This document shows positions 9,189 through 16,615 of a stretch of 64,000 bases of DNA, piece by piece. This DNA comes from Mesobacillus sp. AQ2. GTDB taxonomy: Bacteria > Bacillota > Bacilli > Bacillales > Cytobacillaceae. Below the pieces are notes generated by a model. That model searched no databases and was not told where the DNA came from. It saw only the letters and a list, made by a program, of their open reading frames with translations. Positions within the stretch are counted from its first letter, which is position 1, and each line of letters starts with the position of its first letter. The stretch spans positions 4,221,501 through 4,285,500 of the forward strand of contig NZ_CP126080.1 in the NCBI RefSeq assembly GCF_030122805.1. Direction: 5' to 3'. A program made the position numbers and the translations under genes.

Positions 9189-9262
9189 TGTCTATACCAG
9201 TTGAAGCCATAATCAAATTATGTATAGTGGTATAGACAACCCAAAGGTGAGATTTGTATAAT
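9189..9262 (+). promoter_or_regulatory. nagAB promoter with two NagR (YvoA) operators
   Basis: Two half-symmetric sites match the known NagR/YvoA operator core TGGTATAGACAA: TGTCTATACCAGTT at 9189-9202 (inverted) and AGTGGTATAGACAAC at 9226-9240. The second overlaps a probable -35 (TAGACA, 9233-9238), with TATAAT as the -10 at 9257-9262. nagR itself is the third gene of this operon, so autorepression relieved by GlcN-6-P or GlcNAc-6-P is expected from the B. subtilis case. Confidence 0.75.
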
Positions 9263-9296
9263 AGAAAGAAATAAGACACAATTTTCGGGTGATAGG

Positions 9297-10469
9297 ATGA
9301 AAGAATTATTGCTGGTTAACGCCAGGATTTTAACCGAAGAGACGTTGATTCAAAAAGGATATCTTTATATAAAAGACGGGATAATTGCTGATATCGGGCT
9401 TGTTTCTTCCCTCCCCGAGCATCATGCAGATGTAGTGGAACTGCCGGAAGATAGCACAATTGTTCCCGGGTTCATTGATGTGCACATCCATGGAGCCGGC
9501 GGAGCCGATACGATGGACGCAACCATTGAAGCCCTGACCACCATGGCGTCGTTCCTGCCAGAGGAAGGAACGACCAGTTTTCTTGCTACAACGATCACAC
9601 AGGAACAATCCGCCATTTTCAAAGCTTTGAAAAATGCCGAAGACTATATGGGCAGTCATAATTATCCAGGAAAAGCGGAGATGCTCGGGATCCATCTGGA
9701 AGGACCCTTCATCAATGAAGTACGTAAAGGGGCCCAGCCAGAGAAATACATCAACAAACCCGATATCGAGCTATTCAAGAACATGCAGCAAGCATCAGGG
9801 AACAATATCAGGCTTGTCACGCTGGCGCCGGAAAAAGAGAACGGCAATGAACTTATAGCACATTTGGCCAAAAATGGTGTCATTGCTTCGGTTGGCCATT
9901 CTGATGCTACATACGCACAGATGTCTGAAGCTGTAAAATCCGGCGCGAGCCATGTGACCCATTTATTCAATGGTATGCGCGGGATACATCACCGCGATCC
10001 AGGAGTCGCAGGAGCTGCGCTGCTTTTGGATGAGTTGAAAATCGAGCTGATTGCGGATGGAATCCATGTCGTTCCAGAAATGCTTGATCTAGCGATACGG
10101 TCAAAGGGAAAAGATGGTGTCATTCTGATTACCGATTCCATGAGGGCGAAATGCCTTAAGAACGGCATATACGACCTTGGCGGGCAAGCAGTGAGTGTTG
10201 CGGACGGAAAGGCACTTTTAGAAGATGGAACTCTTGCTGGCAGTATTTTAAAAATGAAGGATTCCCTGAAGAATATGATGAAATTCACCGGCATCAGTCT
10301 TGAGGATGCAGTAAAGCTATCCAGTGAGAATCCTGCCAGGCAGCTTAAAGTTTTCAATCGAAAAGGAAGCATTGCTGCCGGGAAGGATGCCGATCTTGTT
10401 GTGCTGGACAGCAACAACGATGTTGCCATGACTTTTTGCCGGGGTATCATCAGCTATACCCGCTTATAA
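9297..10469 (+). CDS. nagA: N-acetylglucosamine-6-phosphate deacetylase NagA
   Basis: A 390-residue amidohydrolase that removes acetate from GlcNAc-6-P to give GlcN-6-P. The PGFIDVHIHG motif (residues ~56-65) is the metal-binding HxH. The downstream HLEGPF, GHSDATY and HLFNGM motifs, and a catalytic Asp in LITDSM, are typical. The ATG at 9297 follows a GGGTGATAGG Shine-Dalgarno. It is the first gene of nagA-nagB-nagR behind two NagR operators. Confidence 0.97.
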   Translation: MKELLLVNARILTEETLIQKGYLYIKDGIIADIGLVSSLPEHHADVVELPEDSTIVPGFIDVHIHGAGGADTMDATIEALTTMASFLPEEGTTSFLATTITQEQSAIFKALKNAEDYMGSHNYPGKAEMLGIHLEGPFINEVRKGAQPEKYINKPDIELFKNMQQASGNNIRLVTLAPEKENGNELIAHLAKNGVIASVGHSDATYAQMSEAVKSGASHVTHLFNGMRGIHHRDPGVAGAALLLDELKIELIADGIHVVPEMLDLAIRSKGKDGVILITDSMRAKCLKNGIYDLGGQAVSVADGKALLEDGTLAGSILKMKDSLKNMMKFTGISLEDAVKLSSENPARQLKVFNRKGSIAAGKDADLVVLDSNNDVAMTFCRGIISYTRL

Positions 10470-10491
10470 CCATTTTGAAAGAGGTGATGAT

Positions 10492-11217
10492 GTGAAACTG
10501 ATCCAAACATTGAATTACGCAGAGCTTAGCCAGCAGGCAGCAGCGCAAGTCCTCTCTAGCCTCAAAGGGAATCCAGCGCTCAATCTTGGCCTTGCTACCG
10601 GAAGTACACCGACCGGACTTTATCAGGAACTTATTAAAGACCATCAGTTGAACGGGACTTCCTACCAACAAGTAAACACATTCAACCTGGATGAATACAT
10701 TGGCGTTCCAAAAAAGGATTATCACAGCTACCACTACTTCATGTGTGAGAAGCTATTTAAACACATCGATATCCCGCTTGACCAAACCCATATACCTGAT
10801 GGTACAGCAATGGATTTTGCCAAAGAATGCACACGTTATGAACAGTTCATCCTTGAGCATGGAGGCATTGACCTGCAGGTTCTCGGGATTGGACAGAATG
10901 GGCATATCGGTTTTAATGAACCAGGAACATCATTCGACAGCAGGACGCACATCATCGACCTGGCGGAAAGCACACGCAAGGCAAATTCGCGTTTTTTCGC
11001 TTCGCTTGATGATGTCCCGAGGCAGGCGATCACTATGGGAATTGCCACGATCTTGGATAGCAGGGAAATCTTCTTGCTTGTTTCCGGCACTGCAAAAGCT
11101 GAGGCACTTGCCCGCTTGATGAATGGCGAAGTCAGCGAAGAGTTTCCTGCTTCTGTCCTGAAAAAGCACGAGAATGTTACGATTTTTGCCGATAAAGAAG
11201 CGGCAGCAATGCTTTGA
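10492..11217 (+). CDS. nagB: Glucosamine-6-phosphate deaminase NagB
   Basis: A 241-residue deaminase/isomerase that converts GlcN-6-P to fructose-6-P and ammonia, joining amino sugars to glycolysis. Family motifs are GLATGSTPTGLY near the N-terminus, FNLDEYIG, the GIGQNGHIGFNEPG catalytic loop, and the SGTAKAEAL tail. The start is GTG at 10492 after AAAGAGGTGATGAT. It lies 22 bp after nagA. The length matches the short, non-allosteric Gram-positive NagB group. Confidence 0.97.
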   Translation: MKLIQTLNYAELSQQAAAQVLSSLKGNPALNLGLATGSTPTGLYQELIKDHQLNGTSYQQVNTFNLDEYIGVPKKDYHSYHYFMCEKLFKHIDIPLDQTHIPDGTAMDFAKECTRYEQFILEHGGIDLQVLGIGQNGHIGFNEPGTSFDSRTHIIDLAESTRKANSRFFASLDDVPRQAITMGIATILDSREIFLLVSGTAKAEALARLMNGEVSEEFPASVLKKHENVTIFADKEAAAML

Positions 11218-11259
11218 TTCCGCTATAACGGAAACGATATGCAGTCAGGAGAATGACCT

Positions 11260-11982
11260 ATGATTGATAAAAATTCACCTATACCGATTTATCATCAGCT
11301 TGAAGAATATATTAAAAGCCAGATTGAAAGCGGCGAGCTCAAGCCTGATGAAGCCATTCCCTCGGAACGCGTTTATGCCGACCTCTTCAAAATCAGCCGA
11401 ATGACCATCAGGCAGGCGTTGACGAATCTTGTGAATGATGGATACCTGTACCGCCAAAAAGGGAAAGGCACCTTCGTCAATCAAAAGAAAGTCGAAAATC
11501 GCCTGGAGGGAATGACAAGCTTTACAGAAGACATGAAGGAGCGCGGGCTTACTCCTGGCAGCAGGCTGGTGTCATTCGAAATCATTCCCGCCAGCCGGAA
11601 AATTGCCGATATGCTCCACCTCGCAGAACATACACCTGTGTTTGAAATCAAGCGTGTCAGACTTGCCGATGATGCCCCGCTGGCTCTTGAAACCACATTT
11701 CTACCTGCCAATCTGGTGAAGGGATTGACAGAGGAAATCATCAATCATTCCCTTTACGAGTACATCGAGGAAAAACTATCCCTGACGATCCATGAAGCGA
11801 CACAGCAAATCGAGGCGACAATCGCGAAGGAACACGAATTGCCCTTGCTGGAAATCGATAGAGGCTCGCCAGTCCTGCTGATACACAGGACTTCATATCT
11901 AAAGGATGGCACCCCCTTCGAATACGTAAAGTCAGCATATCGCGCCGACCGATACAAATTCGTTCATAGTATGAAGCGGTAA
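11260..11982 (+). CDS. nagR: GntR/HutC-family repressor NagR (YvoA)
   Basis: A 240-residue GntR-family regulator. The N-terminal winged helix (residues ~5-70) holds PIYHQLEEYIKSQIESGEL, SERVYADLFKISRMTIRQAL and the GKGTFV wing. The C-terminal UTRA effector domain includes EGMTSFTEDMKERG and the RTSYLKDGTPFEYV stretch. NagR represses GlcNAc catabolism and is released by amino-sugar phosphates. It is third in the operon, 42 bp after nagB, and its probable operators lie upstream of nagA. Confidence 0.93.
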   Translation: MIDKNSPIPIYHQLEEYIKSQIESGELKPDEAIPSERVYADLFKISRMTIRQALTNLVNDGYLYRQKGKGTFVNQKKVENRLEGMTSFTEDMKERGLTPGSRLVSFEIIPASRKIADMLHLAEHTPVFEIKRVRLADDAPLALETTFLPANLVKGLTEEIINHSLYEYIEEKLSLTIHEATQQIEATIAKEHELPLLEIDRGSPVLLIHRTSYLKDGTPFEYVKSAYRADRYKFVHSMKR

Positions 11983-11997
11983 TGACTAGTTTTGCAG

Positions 11998-12020
11998 AGA
12001 CCCCCAGCCGGGTCTTTTTT
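11998..12020 (+). terminator. Rho-independent terminator of the nag operon
   Basis: AGACCC and GGGTCT arms around CCAGCC are followed directly by a T run, 15 bp after the nagR stop. The remaining 12021-12261 stretch shows no other clear signal. Confidence 0.85.
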
Positions 12021-12261
12021 CGTGGCTTTTTTCACACTGAAAATCCCCCCTGCCCGGTAAGTAATCATTCAAAGGCTAAACGAGCTTTTCATGACTGTAG
12101 CTCCCTCCATATAAATTCCTACAAAAATTTCATGTAATGGCTCTATTGTCGATGCTAAAAGAAAATTTAGCTTATTTCCACGGAAATAATCGAACGCCTT
12201 TGTCGAATAGTTTGTCTGATTGCCTTAAAATGGGGGTAACAAACAATAAGGAGTAGATAAG

Positions 12262-12489
12262 ATGCTTAAGAACTTCCAGATTGATGATTTTGCCAGGAAT
12301 CAAATGACCGCTGAGATCAAGCAATATTTCCTTGAAGAACGGGGTGAGGAACTGGGAGATTTGGCTGCCATGCTGATTCTTGAATTTTTTGCGAATAAGC
12401 TCGCACCTCACTTTTATAATAAAGGAATCCAGGACGGCCACGATTTCATATCACAGCGTCTTGATGACATATTTGAACTGAACAAATAA
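12262..12489 (+). CDS. DUF2164 family small protein
   Basis: A 75-residue acidic, probably cytoplasmic protein. The QYFLEERGEELGDLAA and FANKLAPHFYNKGIQD segments match my memory of the DUF2164 family, which has no established function. The ATG at 12262 follows AATAAGGAG. It is monocistronic by position, between nagR and the amidase gene. Confidence 0.75.
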   Translation: MLKNFQIDDFARNQMTAEIKQYFLEERGEELGDLAAMLILEFFANKLAPHFYNKGIQDGHDFISQRLDDIFELNK

Positions 12490-12597
12490 GAAACAACGTA
12501 TGGATAACCGCCTTTATCTGATCTCAATATGTCCTTTTCCTGGATTTAGTCATATATATACTGATGAGGAAATCTTTTAACGGAAGGTGTGATAAAC

Positions 12598-13329
12598 TTG
12601 AAGATCATGCTTGATGCTGGGCATGGCTACAACACCCCGGGTAAGCGAAGTCCTGATGGATTGAGAGAATATGAGTTTAACAGGGCCGTGGCGAATTATG
12701 CGAACCAGCTGCTTGAAAACTACAAGAATGTCACCGTGTATTTTTCTCATTCCGATCAGCGAGATGTGTCATTGACAGCAAGGACAGACAAGGCGAACAG
12801 CCTGAATGTGGAGATATTTGTATCGATCCATGCCAATGCGTTTGGGAGCGGGGGCTGGAATAATGTCGGCGGTATTGAGACTTATGTCTATCCATCCAGG
12901 CCGCCTGTGGCGAATCAGCTGGCCCAAAAAATCCAGCGCAATCTTGTCATCGCTACAGGTCTCGAGAACCGCGGGGTACGAACTGCTGATTTCCATGTCC
13001 TGAGGGAAACAAAAATGGACGCCGTCCTTGTGGAGGGCGGATTTATGACAAACAGGAACGAAGTGGAGCTGCTGCGCTCCGAAACGTACCGAAGAACGAT
13101 AGCAGAAGGCATTGTCAAAGCTTTGGCAGAGCAGTTCAAGCTCCAGCGAGAAGACAATGCGCCACCATCTCCTGCTCCCCCACCTTCGGCTGCAAAATCT
13201 GCCGCTACAGGCAGGAAAGGCGGATTATACAAAGTCCAGGCAGGGGCGTTCGAAGATGAGCGTAACGCTGAAGAACTTGCCGCACGTTTAAGGAAGGCGG
13301 GCTTTGAAGCCTATATTGAGCAGGAATAG
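12598..13329 (+). CDS. N-acetylmuramoyl-L-alanine amidase with SPOR domain (CwlC-like)
   Basis: An Amidase_3 domain (residues ~1-180) starts directly with MLDAGHGYNTPGK, whose His is a zinc ligand. SIHANAF supplies the second His, and VLVEGGFMTN carries the catalytic Glu. A Pro/Ala linker (PPSPAPPPSAA) leads to a C-terminal SPOR domain (YKVQAGAFEDERNAEELAARLRKAGF, split here for description) that binds denuded peptidoglycan. There is no signal peptide, as in B. subtilis CwlC, which acts in mother-cell lysis. I prefer TTG at 12598; a GTG at 12589 overlaps the Shine-Dalgarno GGAAGGTG. Sporulation use is inferred from similarity. Confidence 0.88.
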   Translation: MKIMLDAGHGYNTPGKRSPDGLREYEFNRAVANYANQLLENYKNVTVYFSHSDQRDVSLTARTDKANSLNVEIFVSIHANAFGSGGWNNVGGIETYVYPSRPPVANQLAQKIQRNLVIATGLENRGVRTADFHVLRETKMDAVLVEGGFMTNRNEVELLRSETYRRTIAEGIVKALAEQFKLQREDNAPPSPAPPPSAAKSAATGRKGGLYKVQAGAFEDERNAEELAARLRKAGFEAYIEQE

Positions 13330-13334
13330 GAATA

Positions 13335-13361
13335 GGCCGACACATACCGTGCCGGCCTTTT
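13335..13361 (+). terminator. Rho-independent terminator after the amidase gene
   Basis: GGCCGACAC and GTGCCGGCC arms around ATACC are followed by TTTT, 5 bp after the stop codon. Confidence 0.8.
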
Positions 13362-13380
13362 CTGTTTTATCTAGATGATG

Positions 13381-13746
13381 TTACCTGCGTTTTTTATCCG
13401 ATTCGCGCAACACCGTGTTCTGGATGACCAGGTTTGCGATGGACATGATCACCGCTGTAAGAAGCGCCATGCCAAAACCGGCTATTTCAAATGAACTCCC
13501 CATCATGCTGTCTGTCAGCATCAGCGTGACTGCGTTGATGACAAACAGGAATAGTCCGAGGCTAAGGACTGTGACAGGAAGTGTCAAAATGATTAAAATC
13601 GGCTTAACCAGGATATTCAAGATTGAAAGAATGAAGCTGGCGCCTAATGCAGCACCGAAGCCAGACAGATAAATCTCATTCTCGAAATACCCGGCAAGTG
13701 CCATGAAAAGGACTGCGTTAATGACGATCCCCAACAGCCATCTCAT
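13381..13746 (-). CDS. yvlD: YvlD, four-helix phage-holin-family-4 membrane protein
   Basis: A 121-residue integral membrane protein with four hydrophobic helices. The LGASFILSILNILVKPI segment is characteristic of the YvlD/phage holin family 4 (DUF360) group. It ends in a basic tail (SDKKRR). It is the last gene of yvlA-B-C-D. In B. subtilis this operon belongs to the sigma-W envelope-stress regulon; the promoter seen at 15421-15446 supports the same control here. The molecular function is unknown. Confidence 0.9.
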   Translation of the reverse strand: MRWLLGIVINAVLFMALAGYFENEIYLSGFGAALGASFILSILNILVKPILIILTLPVTVLSLGLFLFVINAVTLMLTDSMMGSSFEIAGFGMALLTAVIMSIANLVIQNTVLRESDKKRR

Positions 13747-13748
13747 TT

Positions 13749-13940
13749 TTAATATTCCTCCCTGTTTGGCAGTGCAAACACAAATACAAGATAAAGGACG
13801 GCCATCGGGAAGAATGCCGTACTGAACAGCAGAATCACAAACAGGATTCGCAGCAGGGCTGCCTTCACTCCAAAGGATTCTGCCATCCCGCCGAGCACTC
13901 CTGCGAGCATCCGGTTCGTCCGGGAACGGGATAATTTCAT
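13749..13940 (-). CDS. yvlC: YvlC, PspC-domain protein
   Basis: A 63-residue PspC-domain protein: a basic N-terminus (KLSRSRTNRMLAGVLGGMAE) is followed by one or two hydrophobic helices. PspC proteins sense or buffer membrane stress. I start at the ATG at 13940, with GGAAGGTG upstream; the longer frame begins with the GTG inside that Shine-Dalgarno. It lies 2 bp before yvlD, in the same operon. Confidence 0.9.
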   Translation of the reverse strand: MKLSRSRTNRMLAGVLGGMAESFGVKAALLRILFVILLFSTAFFPMAVLYLVFVFALPNREEY

Positions 13941-13953
13941 GGTTAACACCTTC

Positions 13954-15069
13954 CTACTGCTGTTGTAATATTTTTTTTACTGCTATTGAACCTGTTTTGG
14001 TGTCAGCATAGAGCCTGACTGCCTTTTGCCCGCCATCAGCAGGCTTGAAGCGAAGATGTTTCTGAACCATATCACTTTTCTCCTCAACGACCTGTATGCC
14101 ATCGAGCTCGATGGTAAAGCCGCCAAGATTCGATTTGAGTTCACCACTGGCTGGTGTTTTTTCCGGCAGGGTCACCTCTATGCTTCCTGTCGTGGCCTTC
14201 ACTTCCACGCTTTCGCAATCCTGGTTCTTTACTGTGCATGTCACATTTCCATTAAAAGATTGAAGATCGACATGATTAAAAAAGCCATCGGCCTTGATTG
14301 CGCCATTGATTGTTTCAGCTTCAAGTTCTCTGATTGCACTTCGCTGGATGCTGATTTGGCCACTCACAGTTTCCGTTTCCAGCTTGCCGCACTCAAGGTT
14401 TCCGAGCAATACTTTGCCGTTTGCCGTTTTTGCCCGGCAATCCTTTATTGTTAAGTTTTCACCTTCGATGGTTCCATTAAACAAGCGGATCCGGACATTT
14501 TCATATTCTTCTTTCGGAATATGGATGACTGCATCCACCTTCATCCACTTTTGCTGCACCGAAAAACGGAGCTTTTGATTTTCAATCGTGAAGATTGCAT
14601 CCTCTAAAAACTTCTTGCGTGCCTCATCCTGGTTTTCGACCCGATACACTTTCGCACTGCACTCGACTCGCACATCCTTTTGTTCCCATGGCACTATTTT
14701 TACCGAACCATTTGCCATATCAATGTCCACCTGGTTCAAATAAGTATCACCCTGCTGGAAAATATGCGTGATATCAACGGAATGGCCAAAGTTCAGGTCC
14801 AAATCGAAATCCTTGATCTTTTTGAAAGCAGAATCTACAAAATCAAGCACCTTATCTTTTACAGTGTTGAAATTATACGTATTGTAATCTTCTTTTTTGT
14901 ATTCAGCTTTTTTGGCTTCTTCAAAATTCACATTTGTTGAAAGAGCGGTTGATTTTTCCTGGTTCTGTGTTTTCCCCTGCTCCAGCTGCTCGATCAGGAA
15001 CAAAGCTTCTTCCACCGTCATCTTTCCCTCTTCAACAAGCTTCAAAATCCGTTTTCTTTCTTCTTTCAT
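13954..15069 (-). CDS. yvlB: YvlB, DUF4097 beta-strand-repeat protein
   Basis: A 371-residue protein. Residues ~1-35 (MKEERKRILKLVEEGKMTVEEAL) form a short helical N-terminal module shared with YvlB/LiaX-type proteins. Residues ~105-360 contain a DUF4097-like repetitive beta domain with many GSV/GTI/NGxI turns (MANGSVKIVP, LFNGTIEGE, TVSGQISI, SFNGNVTC, ATTGSIEV). No signal peptide is visible. It is the largest product of the sigma-W operon and could bind or report on stressed membrane; this is inference from the family. Confidence 0.87.
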   Translation of the reverse strand: MKEERKRILKLVEEGKMTVEEALFLIEQLEQGKTQNQEKSTALSTNVNFEEAKKAEYKKEDYNTYNFNTVKDKVLDFVDSAFKKIKDFDLDLNFGHSVDITHIFQQGDTYLNQVDIDMANGSVKIVPWEQKDVRVECSAKVYRVENQDEARKKFLEDAIFTIENQKLRFSVQQKWMKVDAVIHIPKEEYENVRIRLFNGTIEGENLTIKDCRAKTANGKVLLGNLECGKLETETVSGQISIQRSAIRELEAETINGAIKADGFFNHVDLQSFNGNVTCTVKNQDCESVEVKATTGSIEVTLPEKTPASGELKSNLGGFTIELDGIQVVEEKSDMVQKHLRFKPADGGQKAVRLYADTKTGSIAVKKILQQQ

Positions 15070-15081
15070 GGTCCATCCTCC

Positions 15082-15396
15082 TCAATTTGTATTAAGCACC
15101 TTTATTCCTTTAACCAAATTCCATATAAGGACAATGAAACTCAATATAACCATTAAAATCGCACTGCTGAACAGGAATACAGGGAATCCCCCTGTTCCTC
15201 CGTTAAAATCAATGAACACCGCAATTAAAATAAGCGGCACAGGAATCAGTGGTATAAGATGTGACATTAGCGCTTTCTTCGCATGGAACTTTACATCTCC
15301 ATCCTCTGAAGCTAAATAAGCAACAAGGGGGAACAAGATCCCGGCGAACATAATACTGAAATAGCACAAAGCTGACAGAATCCTTTTCGTATCCAT
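15082..15396 (-). CDS. yvlA: YvlA, DUF4870 small membrane protein
   Basis: A 104-residue membrane protein with about three hydrophobic helices and the KFHAKKALMSHL segment typical of DUF4870. I start at the ATG at 15396 (MDTKRILS), because AAGGAG lies nine bases upstream and the longer frame (to 15447) would begin within the sigma-W -35 element. It is the first gene of yvlABCD. Confidence 0.85.
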   Translation of the reverse strand: MDTKRILSALCYFSIMFAGILFPLVAYLASEDGDVKFHAKKALMSHLIPLIPVPLILIAVFIDFNGGTGGFPVFLFSSAILMVILSFIVLIWNLVKGIKVLNTN

Positions 15397-15420
15397 CCTC
15401 TTCATCTCCTTAGCAATTAA

Positions 15421-15446
15421 TACGCAGCGGAGTCTAAGAAGTTTCA
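15421..15446 (-). promoter_or_regulatory. Sigma-W promoter of yvlABCD
   Basis: On the minus strand TGAAAC (15446-15441), exactly 16 bp, then CGTA (15424-15421) match the sigma-W consensus TGAAAC-N16-CGTA. The -10 lies 25 bp before the yvlA start. The remaining 15447-15674 stretch before the deacetylase shows no clear feature. Confidence 0.88.
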
Positions 15447-15674
15447 TTTCTTTATGAAATTAATTCGACAAACTGCTTTCAAACCCTTGTCTACACCCCC
15501 ATTATTTATCGAATCTTCCGTGAACTCTACAATAGGCAAATTCCACTATTTTCTTATTCAAATAATGTTGATGAACTATTATCCTGTAATTATATAGAAA
15601 TATTCCTGTAACAAACATGAAATATTACCGTCTAAGTAAGTGAAATTAAATTAGAAATCAGCGAGGGATGCAGA

Positions 15675-16553
15675 GTGTTCAGATTGAAAAGTAAAACAGC
15701 CAGATGGTGCACTGTTGTTTGTTTAGTTGGGTGGCTAGTCACTTCCTCTTCCGCCGTGGCTAGCCAGGTGAAAAAGCCAGTGGTCCATAGTTCCTGCCAA
15801 CATCAGGAACTCAAACCAGCTTATCATCGCACTGACCATGTGTTAAAAAAACTTGAAACAAAGCCGCCTAGATTTATAGTAAGTGAAACACGATATAAAG
15901 AACAACCGACTCCAGACGTAGTTAACCCTCCCTCTGAAGAACCAGCCAAAGCTCCTTCAAAAACTGTCTACTTAACATTTGACGACGGACCGCACAAGGT
16001 ATCAGACCAACTTTTATCGATTCTAAATGAGTTTGACGCAAAAGCTACCTTTTTTATGCTGGACGGCAATATGAGGAACTTTCCCGATGCGGTAAAAAGG
16101 ATGGCAGAAGCCGGCCACAGCCTTGGAGCGCATGGTGTCACCCATGACAAAACGAAAATCTATCAGTCTCCGCAAACCGTTGTCGCTGAAATGGAACAGA
16201 CACTAAAGACCATCAAAGAAATCACAGGAATCGATTCGACCCTGATCCGCACACCATATGGGAGCGCCCCTTACATGAAGGATCCTTATAAAAAAGCCGT
16301 CAGTGACAAAGGATACCAGTTGTGGGACTGGAACGTAGACAGCAAAGACTGGTATTACCGCGATAACCGGCTGGTTGCCAATACAATCGCCCAGGTAGCA
16401 GACAAAGCCAAGAAGGATGAGCCGCTCGTGATCCTTCTGCATGAAAGAGAAGAAACCCTTATCCAGCTGCCTCAATTGCTGGAATTCCTGAAAAAGCAGA
16501 ATTATGATTTTAAAGCGCTCGATGCACAGATGACACCGATTCAGTTGAAATAG
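15675..16553 (+). CDS. Secreted polysaccharide deacetylase (NodB domain)
   Basis: A 292-residue protein with an N-terminal signal peptide or anchor (basic RLKSKTARW, hydrophobic core to ~residue 30) and a linker to ~90. A NodB-type carbohydrate esterase 4 domain follows: TFDDGPH (motif 1), SLGAHGVTHD (motif 2, zinc His pair), RTPYGSAP (motif 3), WNVDSKDW (motif 4), and ILLHERE at the end. The usual last motif His is in LLH. It probably deacetylates peptidoglycan or a related glycan outside the membrane. The start is GTG at 15675 after GAGGGATG. The exact substrate (PdaA-, PdaC- or YheN-like) cannot be fixed here. Confidence 0.85.
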   Translation: MFRLKSKTARWCTVVCLVGWLVTSSSAVASQVKKPVVHSSCQHQELKPAYHRTDHVLKKLETKPPRFIVSETRYKEQPTPDVVNPPSEEPAKAPSKTVYLTFDDGPHKVSDQLLSILNEFDAKATFFMLDGNMRNFPDAVKRMAEAGHSLGAHGVTHDKTKIYQSPQTVVAEMEQTLKTIKEITGIDSTLIRTPYGSAPYMKDPYKKAVSDKGYQLWDWNVDSKDWYYRDNRLVANTIAQVADKAKKDEPLVILLHEREETLIQLPQLLEFLKKQNYDFKALDAQMTPIQLK

Positions 16554-16573
16554 TGTAGTATGATTCTTTACGC

Positions 16574-16607
16574 AAAAAATCTCTTCCCGAAAAGGAAGAG
16601 ATTTTTT
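16574..16607. terminator. Bidirectional terminator between the deacetylase gene and uvrA
   Basis: AAAAAATCTCTTCC and GGAAGAGATTTTTT form a near-perfect hairpin with A/T tails on both sides, suited to both convergent genes. Confidence 0.88.
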
Positions 16608-16615
16608 CATATAGA

